Shown: positions 12,145-21,182, numbered from the stretch's first letter. The stretch: 64,000 bases of DNA from Mycobacterium paraense (GCF_002101815.1 NZ_LQPM01000006.1:1-64000); one strand, 5' to 3'. A program made the numbers and translations. Notes: generated by a model from the letters alone, not told the origin.

Positions 12145-13199
12145 ACTCCATCACCGACGTCGGGGGCATCCGCGTCGGTCACCACCAGCGACTGGACCCC
12201 GACGCGTCGTTGGGAGCCGGCTGGGCCTGCGGCGTCACCGTCGTGCTCACCCCGCCCGGCACCGTCGGCGCGGTCGATTGCCGCGGCGGTGCGCCCGGCA
12301 CCCGCGAGACCGATCTGCTGGACCCGGCCAACACCGTGCGCTTCGTGGACGCGGTGCTGCTCGCCGGCGGCAGCGCCTACGGCCTGGCGGCCGCGGACGG
12401 CGTGATGCGCTGGCTGGAGGAGCACGACCGCGGCGTGCGCATGGACGGCGGCGTGGTGCCGATCGTGCCGGGGGCGGTGATCTTCGACCTGCCGGTCGGC
12501 GGCTGGGATCGCCGGCCGACGGCGGAGTTCGGCTACGCGGCGTGCGAGGCCGCTTCCGGCGGCGGAGGCGCCGGCGGAGAGATAGCCGTCGGGACCGTCG
12601 GCGCGGGGGTGGGGGCGCGCGCAGGCGTCCTCAAGGGCGGGCTCGGGACCGCCTCGGTGACGTTGCAAACGCCCGCCGCTCCCGGCGTCACCGTCGGCGC
12701 GATCGTCGTCGTCAACTCCGCCGGCGACGTCGCCGACCGCGCGACCGGCATGCCCTGGATGGCGAGCCTGAGCGACGAGTTCGGCCTGACGCCGCCGCCG
12801 GCCGAACAGATCGCCGCGTACGCGGAGTTGCCAACGGCGCTGAAGCCGTTGAACACCGCCATCGCCGTCGTCGCGACCGACGCCGCGCTGAGCGCCGCCG
12901 CGTGCCGGCGGGTCGCGATCGCCGCCCACGACGGCCTGGCGCGCACCATCCGCCCGGCGCACACGCCGCTGGACGGCGACACCGTGTTCGCGCTCGCCAC
13001 CGGGGCGGTCGAGGTGGCCCCGGCCGTCGATGCCAAACCGGTGCCCGCCGCGTTCTCGCCCGAGACGGCGCTGATCGCCGAGGTGGGGGCGGCCGCGGCC
13101 GACTGCCTGGCCCGCGCGGTGCTGGTCGGGGTGTTCGCCGCCGAGGCGGTGGCCGGGATACCGGCCTACCGCGACGTTCTGCCCGGGGCGTTCGGCTGA
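12141..13199 (+). CDS. P1 family (S58, DmpA-like) peptidase/aminohydrolase
   Basis: 352-residue member of the DmpA/P1 N-terminal nucleophile family (Rv1333-like). It begins MNSITDVGGIRVGH, the usual family N terminus. The segment VVVNSAGD in the middle fits the autocleavage site that frees a Ser nucleophile; this is by analogy with DmpA. FVDAVLLAGGSAYGL and the Gly/Ala-rich GAGVGARAGVLKGG loop are also family hallmarks. The gene overlaps the DUF2017 stop by 4 bases. The substrate is unknown; relatives are aminopeptidases or amidases. In M. tuberculosis mec, cysO and cysM follow, but here the rhomboid gene comes 57 bases later. Confidence 0.87.
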   Translation: MNSITDVGGIRVGHHQRLDPDASLGAGWACGVTVVLTPPGTVGAVDCRGGAPGTRETDLLDPANTVRFVDAVLLAGGSAYGLAAADGVMRWLEEHDRGVRMDGGVVPIVPGAVIFDLPVGGWDRRPTAEFGYAACEAASGGGGAGGEIAVGTVGAGVGARAGVLKGGLGTASVTLQTPAAPGVTVGAIVVVNSAGDVADRATGMPWMASLSDEFGLTPPPAEQIAAYAELPTALKPLNTAIAVVATDAALSAAACRRVAIAAHDGLARTIRPAHTPLDGDTVFALATGAVEVAPAVDAKPVPAAFSPETALIAEVGAAAADCLARAVLVGVFAAEAVAGIPAYRDVLPGAFG

Positions 13200-13256
13200 G
13201 CCCGGCAACTGCGCCGGTAGCCTTGACGATGCCGAGAATGCGTGAGAAGGGCAGCT

Positions 13257-13922
13257 ATGACCCAAGGACATCCGCGGGCGCCGGCGAACCCGTCGAAGAA
13301 GCGACCCCAGTGGGCGGTCGGCGGCGCCACGATCCTCACCTTCGTGGCGTTGCTGTACCTCATCGAGCTGATCGATCAGCTGATGAACCATTCGCTGGAC
13401 CGCAACGGCATCAGGCCGTTGGAGGCCGACGGGCTGTGGGGGATCCTGTGGGCGCCCTTCCTGCACGCGAGCTGGACGCACCTGTTGGCCAACACGGTGC
13501 CCGCCCTGGTGCTGGGCTTCCTGATGACGCTGGCCGGCATGTCCCGATTCGTCTGGGCCACCGCGATCGTGTGGATCGTCGGCGGCTTCGGCACCTGGCT
13601 GATCGGCAATTGGGGCGGCTGCCGCTTTGAGTCCGACCACATCGGGGCCTCCGGCCTCATCTTCGGCTGGCTGACGTTCTTGCTGGTGTTCGGCATCTTC
13701 GTGCGCCGGTTCTGGGACATCGTCACGGGCCTGGTGGTGTTGTTCGCCTACGGCGGGATCCTGGTGAGCGCCGTGCCCGTCCTGGACAAGTGCGGCGGCG
13801 TTTCCTGGCAGGGCCACCTGTGTGGCGCGCTGGCGGGCGTCCTTGCCGCCTATCTCCTGTCCGGCCCGGAGCGCAAGGCGCGCGCATCGAAGAAGGCCGG
13901 CGCACGGCGCCCCAGGGCATGA
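13257..13922 (+). CDS. Rhomboid family intramembrane serine protease
   Basis: Polytopic membrane protein of 221 residues with about six hydrophobic segments. The rhomboid catalytic Ser lies in [11 protein letters not shown] and the catalytic His in [10 protein letters not shown]; the oxyanion Asn lies in [18 protein letters not shown] sits 6 bases before ATG 13257, preferred over GTG 13242. It corresponds to Rv1337. The last codon overlaps the murI start (ATGA), so the two are coupled. The highly basic C-terminal tail is probably cytosolic. Confidence 0.92.
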   Translation: MTQGHPRAPANPSKKRPQWAVGGATILTFVALLYLIELIDQLMNHSLDRNGIRPLEADGLWGILWAPFLHASWTHLLANTVPALVLGFLMTLAGMSRFVWATAIVWIVGGFGTWLIGNWGGCRFESDHIGASGLIFGWLTFLLVFGIFVRRFWDIVTGLVVLFAYGGILVSAVPVLDKCGGVSWQGHLCGALAGVLAAYLLSGPERKARASKKAGARRPRA

Positions 13923-14734
13923 ACGCGCCGTTAGCGCCCGTCGGGGTCTTCGACTCCGGCGTCGGGGGGCTGACCGTCGCCCGCGCGATCATCGACCAGC
14001 TGCCCGACGAGGACATGATCTACGTCGGCGACACCGCCAACGGCCCCTACGGCCCGCTCTCCATTTCCGAGGTTCGCGCCCACGCGTTGGCTATCGGCGA
14101 CGATCTGGTCGAGCGCGGTGTCAAGGCTCTGGTGATCGCGTGCAACACGGCGTCGGCGGCCTGCCTGCGCGACGCCCGCGAGCGCTACGACGTGCCCGTC
14201 GTCGAGGTGATCCTGCCGGCGGTGCGGCGCGCCGTCGCCACCACCCGCAACGGACGCATCGGCGTGATCGGCACCCGGGCGACCATCAACTCGCACGCCT
14301 ACCAGGACGCCTTTGCCGCCGCCCGCGACACGGAGATCACCGCGGTGGCCTGCCCACGGTTCGTCGACTTCGTCGAGCGGGGGGTGACCAGCGGCCGTCA
14401 GGTGCTCGGGCTGGCCGAGGGCTATCTGGAGCCGCTGCAGCGCGCGCAGGTCGACACGCTGGTGCTGGGGTGCACGCATTACCCTCTGCTCTCCGGGCTG
14501 ATTCAGCTCGCGATGGGCGAGAACGTGACGCTGGTTTCCAGCGCCGAGGAGACCGCCAAGGAAGTGCTGCGGGTGCTCACCGAACACGACCTGCTGCGCC
14601 CCCATGACACGCCGCCGGCCACCCGCGTGTTCGAGGCGACGGGCGACCCCGAGGCGTTCACCAAACTGGCGGCGCGCTTCCTCGGTCCCGCGGTGACGGG
14701 TGTTCAGCCGGTGCAGCAATCGCGTGCCCGCTAA
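13919..14734 (+). CDS. murI: Glutamate racemase MurI
   Basis: Supplies D-glutamate for peptidoglycan. The protein is 271 residues, identical in length to the M. tuberculosis enzyme. The N terminus has [12 protein letters not shown]. The two catalytic cysteines lie in [10 protein letters not shown] and [21 protein letters not shown] is another family signature. ATG at 13919 overlaps the rhomboid stop. The longer upstream frame to 13790 is only read-through of the rhomboid gene in another frame. Confidence 0.97.
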   Translation: MNAPLAPVGVFDSGVGGLTVARAIIDQLPDEDMIYVGDTANGPYGPLSISEVRAHALAIGDDLVERGVKALVIACNTASAACLRDARERYDVPVVEVILPAVRRAVATTRNGRIGVIGTRATINSHAYQDAFAAARDTEITAVACPRFVDFVERGVTSGRQVLGLAEGYLEPLQRAQVDTLVLGCTHYPLLSGLIQLAMGENVTLVSSAEETAKEVLRVLTEHDLLRPHDTPPATRVFEATGDPEAFTKLAARFLGPAVTGVQPVQQSRAR

Positions 14735-14806
14735 CGCCATGGGGAGATTCTGGTCACATCAAAGCGGCGATGTTTTCTCCATCGTGCGATCGGGCATGGC
14801 ACAGTA

Positions 14807-15589
14807 GTGCCTGTGCGAATAACCGTGCTCGGCTGCTCGGGCAGCGTGGTCGGTCCGGATTCGCCGGCATCGGGTTATCTGCTTCGGGCACCGGACACCC
14901 CGCCGCTGGTTCTCGACTTCGGCGGTGGTGTGCTGGGCGCGCTGCAGCGCTACGCCGACCCCGGCTCGGTCCACGTGTTGCTGTCGCACCTGCACGCCGA
15001 CCACTGCCTGGATGTGCCGGGCTTATTCGTCTGGCGCCGCTACCACCCGTCGAAGCCGCTCGGGAAGGCTTTGCTGTACGGCCCCGGCGACACCTGGTCG
15101 CGGTTGGGGGCCGCGTCATCGCCGTACGGCGGCGAGATCGACGACTGCTCGGACATATTCGACGTTCATCATTGGGTGGACGGTGAGCCGGTGACCTTCG
15201 GCGCGGTCACGGTGACGCCACGCGTCGTCGCGCACCCCACCGAGTCGTACGGCTTGAGGATCACCGATCCCAGCGGTGCGTCGTTCGTCTACAGCGGCGA
15301 CACCGGCCTGTGCGATCAGCTGGTCGAGCTGGCCCGCGGCGCCGACGTCTTCCTCTGCGAGGCCTCCTGGACGCACGCGCCCGATCGCCCGCCCGCGCTG
15401 CACATGTCCGGCACGGAGGCCGGCCGGGTGGCACGGCAGGCCGGGGTGCACGAGCTGCTGCTGACGCACATCCCGCCGTGGACTTCGCGCGAGGACGTGA
15501 TCACCGAGGCCAAGGCCGAGTTCGACGGTCCCGTGCACGCGGTGGTCTGCGGTGAGACCTTCGATGTCCGCCGCTCCGAAAGGGTCTGA
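14807..15589 (+). CDS. Metallo-beta-lactamase-fold phosphodiesterase (Rv1339-like, cAMP)
   Basis: Cytosolic protein of 260 residues. The metal-binding motif SHLHADHC (HxHxDH) lies near residue 60, with further ligands in VVAHPTES, YSGDTGL and LLTHIPPW. M. tuberculosis Rv1339 is an atypical class II cAMP phosphodiesterase, and the near-identical core here supports the same role. The start is GTG at 14807 or GTG at 14813; no strong ribosome site separates them. The gene lies 72 bases after murI and 27 before rph, on the same strand. Confidence 0.88.
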   Translation: MPVRITVLGCSGSVVGPDSPASGYLLRAPDTPPLVLDFGGGVLGALQRYADPGSVHVLLSHLHADHCLDVPGLFVWRRYHPSKPLGKALLYGPGDTWSRLGAASSPYGGEIDDCSDIFDVHHWVDGEPVTFGAVTVTPRVVAHPTESYGLRITDPSGASFVYSGDTGLCDQLVELARGADVFLCEASWTHAPDRPPALHMSGTEAGRVARQAGVHELLLTHIPPWTSREDVITEAKAEFDGPVHAVVCGETFDVRRSERV

Positions 15590-15616
15590 GCACCCGGCGT
15601 TGGCTAGGGTTACTGG

Positions 15617-16396
15617 GTGTCCAAACGAGAAGACGGCCGCCTCGACGACGAGCTTCGCCCCGTAGTCATCACCCGCGGATTCACCGACCACCCGGCGGGT
15701 TCGGTACTGATCGAATTCGGCCACACCAAGGTCATGTGCACCGCCAGCGTCACCGAGGGCGTGCCGCGCTGGCGCAAGGGCTCCGGCCTGGGTTGGCTGA
15801 CGGCCGAATACGCGATGCTGCCCTCGGCCACCCACTCCCGCTCCGACCGCGAATCGGTGAAGGGCCGGCTGAGCGGGCGCACCCAGGAGATCAGCCGGCT
15901 GATCGGGCGGTCGCTGCGGGCATGCATCGACCTGAGGGCGTTGGGGGAGAACACGATCGCCGTCGACTGCGACGTATTGCAGGCCGACGGCGGCACCCGC
16001 ACCGCTGCGATCACCGGCGCCTACGTCGCGCTGGCCGACGCCGTGACCTACCTGTCGGCGGCGGGCAAGCTGTCCGACCCGCGGCCGCTGTCGTGCGCCA
16101 TCGCGGCGGTCAGCGTCGGCGTCGTCGACGGCCGGATTCGGGTGGACCTGCCCTACGAAGAGGACTCGCGCGCCGAGGTCGACATGAACGTCGTCGCGAC
16201 CGACACCGGGACCCTGGTGGAGATCCAGGGGACCGGGGAGGGCGCGACGTTCCCGCGCTCGACGCTGGACAAGTTGCTCGACGTGGCGCTGGCGGCGTGC
16301 GATCAATTGTTCGCCATCCAGCGCCAGGCGCTGGAGCTGCCGTACCCGCGCGTGCTGCCGGAGGGACCGCCACCGCCGAAGGCGTTCGGCACCTGA
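15617..16396 (+). CDS. rphA: Ribonuclease PH
   Basis: Phosphorolytic 3'-5' exoribonuclease that trims the 3' end of tRNA precursors. The 259 residues match Rv1340. Typical segments are [10 protein letters not shown] at the N terminus, [36 protein letters not shown], and [15 protein letters not shown]. The start is GTG at 15617. rdgB starts 5 bases after the stop, an order kept in many actinobacteria. Confidence 0.96.
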   Translation: MSKREDGRLDDELRPVVITRGFTDHPAGSVLIEFGHTKVMCTASVTEGVPRWRKGSGLGWLTAEYAMLPSATHSRSDRESVKGRLSGRTQEISRLIGRSLRACIDLRALGENTIAVDCDVLQADGGTRTAAITGAYVALADAVTYLSAAGKLSDPRPLSCAIAAVSVGVVDGRIRVDLPYEEDSRAEVDMNVVATDTGTLVEIQGTGEGATFPRSTLDKLLDVALAACDQLFAIQRQALELPYPRVLPEGPPPPKAFGT

Positions 16397-16401
16397 GTCG
16401 G

Positions 16402-16992
16402 GTGCTGGTCGCCAGCCGCAACCCCAAGAAGCTGGCCGAGCTGCGCCGGGTGCTCGACGGCGCCGGCCTGTCGGGGCTGACGCTGGTATCGCTCAACGAC
16501 GTCGCGCCGTTCGAGGAAGCGCCCGAAACCGGCGCCACGTTCGAGGACAACGCGCTGGCCAAGGCGCGGGATGGGTTCGCCGCGACGGGGCTGGCGTGTG
16601 TGGCCGACGACTCCGGTCTCGAGGTGGCGGCGTTGAACGGGATGCCCGGCGTGCTCTCGGCGCGCTGGTCCGGTAACCACGGCGACGACGTCGGCAACAC
16701 GGCACTCTTGTTGGCGCAGCTGCGCGACGTTCCCGACGACCGGCGCGGCGCGGCGTTCGTGTCGGCCTGCGCGCTGGTGTCGCCGTCCGGCGAGGTCGTC
16801 GTCCGCGGCGAGTGGCCCGGCACCATCGCGCGGGAGGCCCGCGGCGACGGCGGGTTCGGCTACGACCCGGTGTTCATTCCGCGCGGGGAGGAGCGCACCG
16901 CGGCGCAACTCAGCCCCGCGGAAAAGGATGCGGTGTCGCACCGCGGTCGCGCGCTGGCGCTGTTGCTGCCCGCGCTGCGCGAGCTCGCCTGA
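16402..16992 (+). CDS. rdgB: dITP/XTP pyrophosphatase RdgB (HAM1)
   Basis: House-cleaning nucleotide hydrolase that removes dITP and XTP. The protein is 196 residues from GTG at 16402. Signature segments are VLVASRNPKKLAEL at the start, TFEDNALAKA, CVADDSGLEV, PGVLSARWSG, GGFGYDPVF and KDAVSHRGRA at the end. It is the last gene of the forward run that begins with Rv1339-like, and it faces the DUF3817 gene across a palindromic repeat. Confidence 0.95.
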   Translation: MLVASRNPKKLAELRRVLDGAGLSGLTLVSLNDVAPFEEAPETGATFEDNALAKARDGFAATGLACVADDSGLEVAALNGMPGVLSARWSGNHGDDVGNTALLLAQLRDVPDDRRGAAFVSACALVSPSGEVVVRGEWPGTIAREARGDGGFGYDPVFIPRGEERTAAQLSPAEKDAVSHRGRALALLLPALRELA

Positions 16993-17003
16993 ACCGGGCT
17001 GGT

Positions 17004-17160
17004 CACTTCCGCCACACGCGTCCCGGCGCGGGAGGCGGTTGGCTTTGTGCCCGCCTCATAGCGACAACGGGATCGTTCGGCACGGCCCCGCGGCCACCTT
17101 GTCGCTATGAGGCGGGCACAAAGGGTGCCGCCCGGAATAGCGACGGCTGTGGCGGATGTG
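17004..17160. repeat. Palindromic intergenic element, copy 1
   Basis: Between the convergent rdgB and DUF3817 genes. A perfect 25-base inverted repeat forms its core: arms 17043-17067 and 17099-17123 around a 31-base loop. The right arm begins TTGTCGCTATGAGGCGGGCA. The outer ends are also roughly inverted (CACTTCCGCCACA near 17004 against GGCGGATGTG near 17160). A second copy lies at 43434-43587, in another convergent gap. RNA from it would form a strong hairpin, so it may end transcription from both sides, although no T-run follows. Confidence 0.8.
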
Positions 17161-17169
17161 GTTCGCGCC

Positions 17170-17520
17170 CTAGAGGCCGAAGCGCGCCTTGACGTTCTTG
17201 GTCTGGAAGTGCTCGACGATGATGCCCAGCAGCGGGATGGTGCCCGACAGCAGCACCCCGATGGTCTTGCCGATCGGCCAGCGGACCTTGATCGCGAGGT
17301 TGAACGCGGCCAGCACGTAGACGAAATACACCCACCCGTGCACCACTTCGATCCACCGGATCTCGTGGTGGAAAACGAGGTGCGAGACGATCTCGTAGCA
17401 CAGCGCGATGAGCCACAGACCCGTCGTCCACGCCATGATCCGGTAGCCGAGCAACGCGGTGCGGATCTTCTCGACGGGGAAGGCAGGCGCCGGCGCCCCG
17501 GGGGTCTCGGGTGTGGTCAT
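17170..17520 (-). CDS. DUF3817 family membrane protein (Rv1342c-like)
   Basis: Integral membrane protein of 116 residues with three hydrophobic segments: RIMAWTTGLWLIALCYEIV, VHGWVYFVYVLAAFNLAI and IGVLLSGTIPLLGIIVEHF. The ATG at 17520 overlaps the lprD stop (ATGA), so the pair is coupled. The order matches Rv1342c-Rv1343c. Function unknown. Longer ORFs through this region in other frames are shadows. Confidence 0.87.
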   Translation of the reverse strand: MTTPETPGAPAPAFPVEKIRTALLGYRIMAWTTGLWLIALCYEIVSHLVFHHEIRWIEVVHGWVYFVYVLAAFNLAIKVRWPIGKTIGVLLSGTIPLLGIIVEHFQTKNVKARFGL

Positions 17521-17897
17521 GCGGTGGTCCTGTTCTGCTTCTCGGCATCGTGTTTGGCGAGCTCGGCCAGGTAGGCGTTGTACTCGCGCAGCGCGGGATC
17601 GTCGGGCGGCGGCTGCACCGGCTTGGGCCGCTCGGGCAGCAGGCCGGCGGGTATCTCGGTCATCTCGCCGCTGCGGTGCGGCTCCGGTGGCGCCTCTTCG
17701 TAGCGGACGAACTTGCGGTACGCGTAGACGCAGAACCACGCGAACAGCGGCCACTGAAGCGCATAGCCCAGGTTCTGGAAGGTGCCCGAAACGGATTGGA
17801 AGCGGGTCCACTGCCACCAGCCCAGGGCCAGGCAGCCGCACGCCGCGACGATCACCAAGGCGATCAGCGCGGGCCTGCGACGGCGGGTAGTTGGCAC
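17517..17897 (-). CDS. lprD: Putative lipoprotein/membrane protein LprD
   Basis: 126 residues from GTG at 17897, the same length as Rv1343c. Basic residues RRRR precede a hydrophobic stretch with VAAC (Cys20), readable as a lipobox. However, the hydrophobic run continues past the cysteine, and a second segment, LQWPLFAWFCVYAY, follows, so it may instead be a two-pass (SURF1-like) membrane protein. The tail is Pro-rich and charged. AAGGT precedes the start. It reads away from the tRNA-Leu gene. Confidence 0.83.
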   Translation of the reverse strand: MPTTRRRRPALIALVIVAACGCLALGWWQWTRFQSVSGTFQNLGYALQWPLFAWFCVYAYRKFVRYEEAPPEPHRSGEMTEIPAGLLPERPKPVQPPPDDPALREYNAYLAELAKHDAEKQNRTTA

Positions 17898-17966
17898 ACC
17901 TTGAAGGTACCGCTCACGATTTGGGGCCGACGAATTCGTCGAGGCGCGCGGTACGATCGGCAACGC

Positions 17967-18050
17967 TGCGGGCGTGGCGAAATGGCATACGCGATGGCTT
18001 TAGGTGCCATTGCTCGAAAGAGCGTGAGGGTTCGAATCCCTCCGCCCGCA
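17967..18050 (+). tRNA. tRNA-Leu (anticodon UAG)
   Basis: An 84-base class II tRNA. The acceptor stem is TGCGGGC pairing with GCCCGCA. The anticodon stem ATGGC/GCCAT encloses the loop TTTAGGT, giving anticodon TAG, which reads CUA and other CUN leucine codons. A variable arm with the stem GCTC/GAGC follows, then the T arm GAGGGTTCGAATCCCTC. CCA is not encoded. The gene stands alone at the boundary where the M. tuberculosis gene order changes. Confidence 0.95.
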
Positions 18051-18120
18051 CGATTTGGCGCCGAGGTTTCACCGCTCGCTGTGCGGGTAAGCGCGATGCA
18101 CTCCATCTGAAGGAGGCGTC

Positions 18121-18438
18121 ATGGCCGCCGCAGCCGAGCCACCGGAAAAAGCTTTCACCGCAGACGATGTTGACCTTGCGGAACGCCGAGCCGCAGAAGC
18201 GCGCGAACGCGCCGCACACGCGGGGCTCTCGGCCGCCCGCAGCATCGAGGAATCCGCACGCCACCACGAACACATCGCGAAGGTGCAAGACGTCACCGTC
18301 GCGCAGGGGGTCTCGCACCCGAACGTGCACCGCGAGTCCGCGCTGCGCCACCGCCAAGCGGCCGCGGATGATCGCAAGCTGGCCGAGGAGAAGCGGAGAG
18401 AGTCCGAGGCGGACCTGTCTCTGGACACCGACCGATAG
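18121..18438 (+). CDS. Small charged hypothetical protein
   Basis: 105 residues, no membrane segment or signal peptide. It is rich in Ala, Glu, Arg and His, with repeating ERRAAEARERAAHAG and HHEHIAKVQ patterns that predict long alpha-helix or coiled coil. GAAGGAGG stands 4 bases before the ATG, an almost ideal ribosome site, so it is very likely translated. I do not recognise the family. It stands where M. tuberculosis carries mbt genes, 70 bases downstream of the tRNA-Leu. Confidence 0.75.
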   Translation: MAAAAEPPEKAFTADDVDLAERRAAEARERAAHAGLSAARSIEESARHHEHIAKVQDVTVAQGVSHPNVHRESALRHRQAAADDRKLAEEKRRESEADLSLDTDR

Positions 18439-18606
18439 CGCTCAGCCGAGGCGCGGTTCGGTATACACCGATTGATCTCGTGTCGAATGGCGGACAGCTG
18501 TCGACAGGTGTAAACGCGCAGTCAGCGCTCGTTTGGCTCCCGCGACGCCGGCGGCTCAGAGAACACGTGTTTATCGAACGAGGCGGTTGGGAAGCCGATG
18601 GGGAAG

Positions 18607-18626
18607 CGTGAGCCGGCCGGCTCACG
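18607..18626. promoter_or_regulatory. 20-bp perfect palindrome upstream of reductase gene
   Basis: CGTGAGCCGGCCGGCTCACG is fully self-complementary and ends 29 bases before the start of the reductase gene. It could be a dimeric repressor operator or an mRNA hairpin covering the leader. Smaller palindromes (GACAGCTGTC near 18491, AACACGTGTT at 18562-18571) lie in the same 217-base gap. Confidence 0.5.
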
Positions 18627-18655
18627 GAAACCCGATCAAACCACTGGAATGACTA

Positions 18656-19783
18656 ATGGTTTCTCCGCTTCGCAGCTTCACTCGATGGAGCACCGCGCCC
18701 GCGAAGGGCGTGCAGACCGCCAAATCCTGGGTCAATGTGCCGCGCGGGCTGGCCGCCCGGGCGACCACCCCGTTGCTGCCCGACGACTACCTCAAGCTGC
18801 TCAACCCGCTGTGGTCGGCGCGGGAGTTGCGCGGCCTCATCGTCGACGTTCGGCCCGAAACCGCCGACTCCGCGACCGTCACGATCAAACCCGGGTGGGG
18901 CTTTTCGGGGCGATACCAGCCGGGCCAGTACGTCGGCATCGGCCTGCGGATCGACGGTCGATGGCACTGGCGCTCCTATTCGTTGACGTCGATCCCGCGC
19001 CGCGACAACAAAAACATCACCATCACCGTCAAGGCGACCCCCGAGGGCTTTCTGTCGACGCACCTGGTGAAGGGGGTCAAACCGGGCACTGTCGTGCGGC
19101 TCCAGTCGCCCAAGGGGGACTTCGCGCTGCCCGACCCGCCGCCGGCCAAGGTCCTGTTCATCACCGCCGGCAGCGGGATCACGCCGGTGATGGCGATGCT
19201 GCGCACTCTCAAGTCCCGCGGCCAACAGACGGACATCGTGCACATCCACTCGGCGCCCACCGCCGACGACGTGATCTTCCACGACGAGCTGCGCGAGCTG
19301 GAAAAGTCTCAGCCCGGTTACCGACTTCACCTGCAGCTCACCGAAACTCAGGGCCATCTCGACTTCGAGCACCTCGACGAGATTGTCGACGACTGGCAGG
19401 ACCGCCCGGCCTGGGTATGCGGCCCGTCCGCCCTGCTGGACGCCGCCGAAGAGGTATGGAAAGCCGCGGACCGCAGCGATCAACTGCACATGGAGCGCTT
19501 CACCATCGCCGCCACGGACAAGGGCGGCGAAGGCGGAACCGTCACCTTCGCCATCTCGGACAAGACCATCGAAATCGACGGCGCCACATCGATTATGGAA
19601 GCCGGCGAAAAGGTGGGCATCCAGATGCCGTTCGGGTGCCGGATGGGCATCTGCCAGACCTGCGTGCTCCCGCTGGAGGAGGGCCACGTCCGCGACTTCC
19701 GGTCGGGGACCGAACACGGCGCGGGTGACCGCATCCAGACCTGCATCTCCACGGCATCCGGCAACTGCACCATCAAGATCTAG
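18656..19783 (+). CDS. Flavin/2Fe-2S ferredoxin reductase (desaturase partner, Rv3230c-like)
   Basis: 375 residues. The FAD-binding motif is RSYSLTS near residue 102. The NAD(P) domain has [17 protein letters not shown]-terminal plant-type 2Fe-2S domain has [11 protein letters not shown] plus a late QTC. This is the architecture of Rv3230c, the electron donor of the DesA3 acyl-CoA desaturase in M. tuberculosis, and the desaturase gene follows 10 bases downstream. It would pass electrons from NADPH to the membrane di-iron desaturase. The ATG at 18656 begins the homologous N terminus. Confidence 0.92.
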   Translation: MVSPLRSFTRWSTAPAKGVQTAKSWVNVPRGLAARATTPLLPDDYLKLLNPLWSARELRGLIVDVRPETADSATVTIKPGWGFSGRYQPGQYVGIGLRIDGRWHWRSYSLTSIPRRDNKNITITVKATPEGFLSTHLVKGVKPGTVVRLQSPKGDFALPDPPPAKVLFITAGSGITPVMAMLRTLKSRGQQTDIVHIHSAPTADDVIFHDELRELEKSQPGYRLHLQLTETQGHLDFEHLDEIVDDWQDRPAWVCGPSALLDAAEEVWKAADRSDQLHMERFTIAATDKGGEGGTVTFAISDKTIEIDGATSIMEAGEKVGIQMPFGCRMGICQTCVLPLEEGHVRDFRSGTEHGAGDRIQTCISTASGNCTIKI

Positions 19784-19793
19784 GGGAAAACCT

Positions 19794-21026
19794 ATGGCAA
19801 TCACCGACATCAAGGAATACGCGCACCTGACCGCCGAAGACGTCGAGCAGCTCGCCCAGGAACTGGACGCGATCCGCGCCGACATCGAGGAGTCCCGCGG
19901 CGAACGCGACGCCCGTTACATTCGCCGCTCCGTCCAGCTGCAGCGCGCCTTGGCGGCCGGCGGGCGAATCGTCTTGTTCGCCAGCCACAAGAAGCTGGCA
20001 TGGGTCTCCGGCACCGCGATGCTCGCGATGGCGAAAATCATCGAGAACATGGAGCTGGGCCACAACATCATCCACGGCCAGTGGGACTGGATGAACGACC
20101 CGGAAATCCACTCGACGGAGTGGGAGTGGGACACCACCTGCCCCGCCGCCCAGTGGAAGCATTCCCACAACTTCGTCCACCACAAGTACACCAACGTCGT
20201 CGGGCTCGACGCCGACGTCGGCTACGGCATCATGCGCGTCACCCGCGACGAGCCGTGGGAACCCTGGATGCTCGGCAACCCGATCTACAACATGCTGCTG
20301 GGCACGTTCTTCCAGTACGGCGTCGCGTTGCACCACATCGAGACGGCCAAGCTGCGCAAGAAGCAGAAGAGCTGGGCCGAGGCGGCCAAGGACATGCGGG
20401 TGATCATGAAGAAGGTCGTCAGGCAGGAGGGCAAGGACTACCTGATCTTCCCCGCCCTGAGCGGGCCCAACTGGAAGCGCACGATCAAGGCCAACATGAC
20501 GGCCAACCTGATCCGCAACATCTGGGCCTACATGGTCATCTTTTGCGGCCACTTCCCGGACGGCGCCGAGAAGTTCACCGTCGAGGAGTTCGAGAACGAG
20601 ACCCAGGGGGAGTGGTACCTGCGCCAGATGCTCGGCTCGGCCAACTTCAACGCCGGCCCGCTGATGGCGTTCGTCAGCGGCAACCTCTGCTACCAGATCG
20701 AGCACCACCTGTTCCCGGACCTGCCCAGCAATCGCTACGCGGAGATCTCGGTGCGCGTGCGCGAGCTGTGCGACAAGTACGACCTGCCCTACACCACGGG
20801 ATCCCTTGGCCGCCAATACCTGCAGACGTTCTGGACGATCCTCAAACTCGCCCTGCCCGACAAGCTCCTGCAGGCGACGCCCGACGACGCCCGCGAAACG
20901 CGGTCGGAGCTGAAGTTCCGCGTCCGCGAGGGGCTGCGGGAAAGCTTCATCGATCCCGCCACCGGCAAACGGCGCGGCCTGCGCACGGCCCTGCGGGAGC
21001 TGCGGGGGGCAGGCCAGGCGGCGTAA
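19794..21026 (+). CDS. Membrane acyl-CoA/fatty acid desaturase, DesA3-type
   Basis: 410-residue integral membrane di-iron desaturase. Three histidine boxes are visible: HNIIH (90-94), HSHNFVHH (123-130) and QIEHH (301-305), with HH at 180-181 as a likely extra ligand. The protein resembles DesA3 (Rv3229c), which makes oleoyl-CoA from stearoyl-CoA. AGGGGAAAA lies before ATG 19794. The frame extends upstream only as a shadow of the reductase gene. In M. tuberculosis desA3 and its partner lie far away, so this pair beside irtAB is a paralogue or a moved locus; which one cannot be told here. Confidence 0.92.
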   Translation: MAITDIKEYAHLTAEDVEQLAQELDAIRADIEESRGERDARYIRRSVQLQRALAAGGRIVLFASHKKLAWVSGTAMLAMAKIIENMELGHNIIHGQWDWMNDPEIHSTEWEWDTTCPAAQWKHSHNFVHHKYTNVVGLDADVGYGIMRVTRDEPWEPWMLGNPIYNMLLGTFFQYGVALHHIETAKLRKKQKSWAEAAKDMRVIMKKVVRQEGKDYLIFPALSGPNWKRTIKANMTANLIRNIWAYMVIFCGHFPDGAEKFTVEEFENETQGEWYLRQMLGSANFNAGPLMAFVSGNLCYQIEHHLFPDLPSNRYAEISVRVRELCDKYDLPYTTGSLGRQYLQTFWTILKLALPDKLLQATPDDARETRSELKFRVREGLRESFIDPATGKRRGLRTALRELRGAGQAA

Positions 21027-21162
21027 CCGGCACCCGAGTTTGACGAAGAGACTCGCCGAGATCGACGCCAGCGCGAAAAAGTTCGAGTAGAGGTCACGGT
21101 TTCGTCGATCTCGACGCGCGAAGGGGCCCGGCCACGCGGCGTAACCGGCACCCGAGTTTGAC
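21018..21162. repeat. 27-bp direct repeat flanking an inverted-repeat segment
   Basis: A 27-base sequence (beginning GCGGCGTAACCGGCACCCGA) occurs at 21018-21044, covering the last codons and stop of the desaturase gene, and again exactly at 21136-21162. The start-to-start distance is 118 bases. Between the copies lies an inverted repeat, CGAGATCGACG (21057-21067) with its complement at 21103-21113, able to form a hairpin. The second copy ends 2 bases before the IdeR-like box. Confidence 0.8.
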
Positions 21163-21163
21163 C

Positions 21164-21182
21164 TTTGGTAAGGCAACCCTTA
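21164..21182 (+). promoter_or_regulatory. IdeR (iron) box upstream of irtA
   Basis: TTTGGTAAGGCAACCCTTA matches the mycobacterial IdeR consensus TTAGGTTAGGCTAACCTAA at 14 of 19 positions, keeping the core GG and CC pairs. Iron-loaded IdeR represses irtAB in M. tuberculosis, and the same is expected here. The box lies 97 bases upstream of the irtA ATG. No similar box was seen before the reductase-desaturase pair. Confidence 0.75.

Noticed and set aside
12081..13817. 578-residue antisense frame across the P1 peptidase and rhomboid genes
   Set aside because: Crosses two well-supported genes and has no family resemblance.
17967..21162. Genomic island integrated at the tRNA-Leu gene
   Set aside because: No integrase gene, no second copy of the tRNA 3' end in the window and no change in base composition, so integration is not supported.
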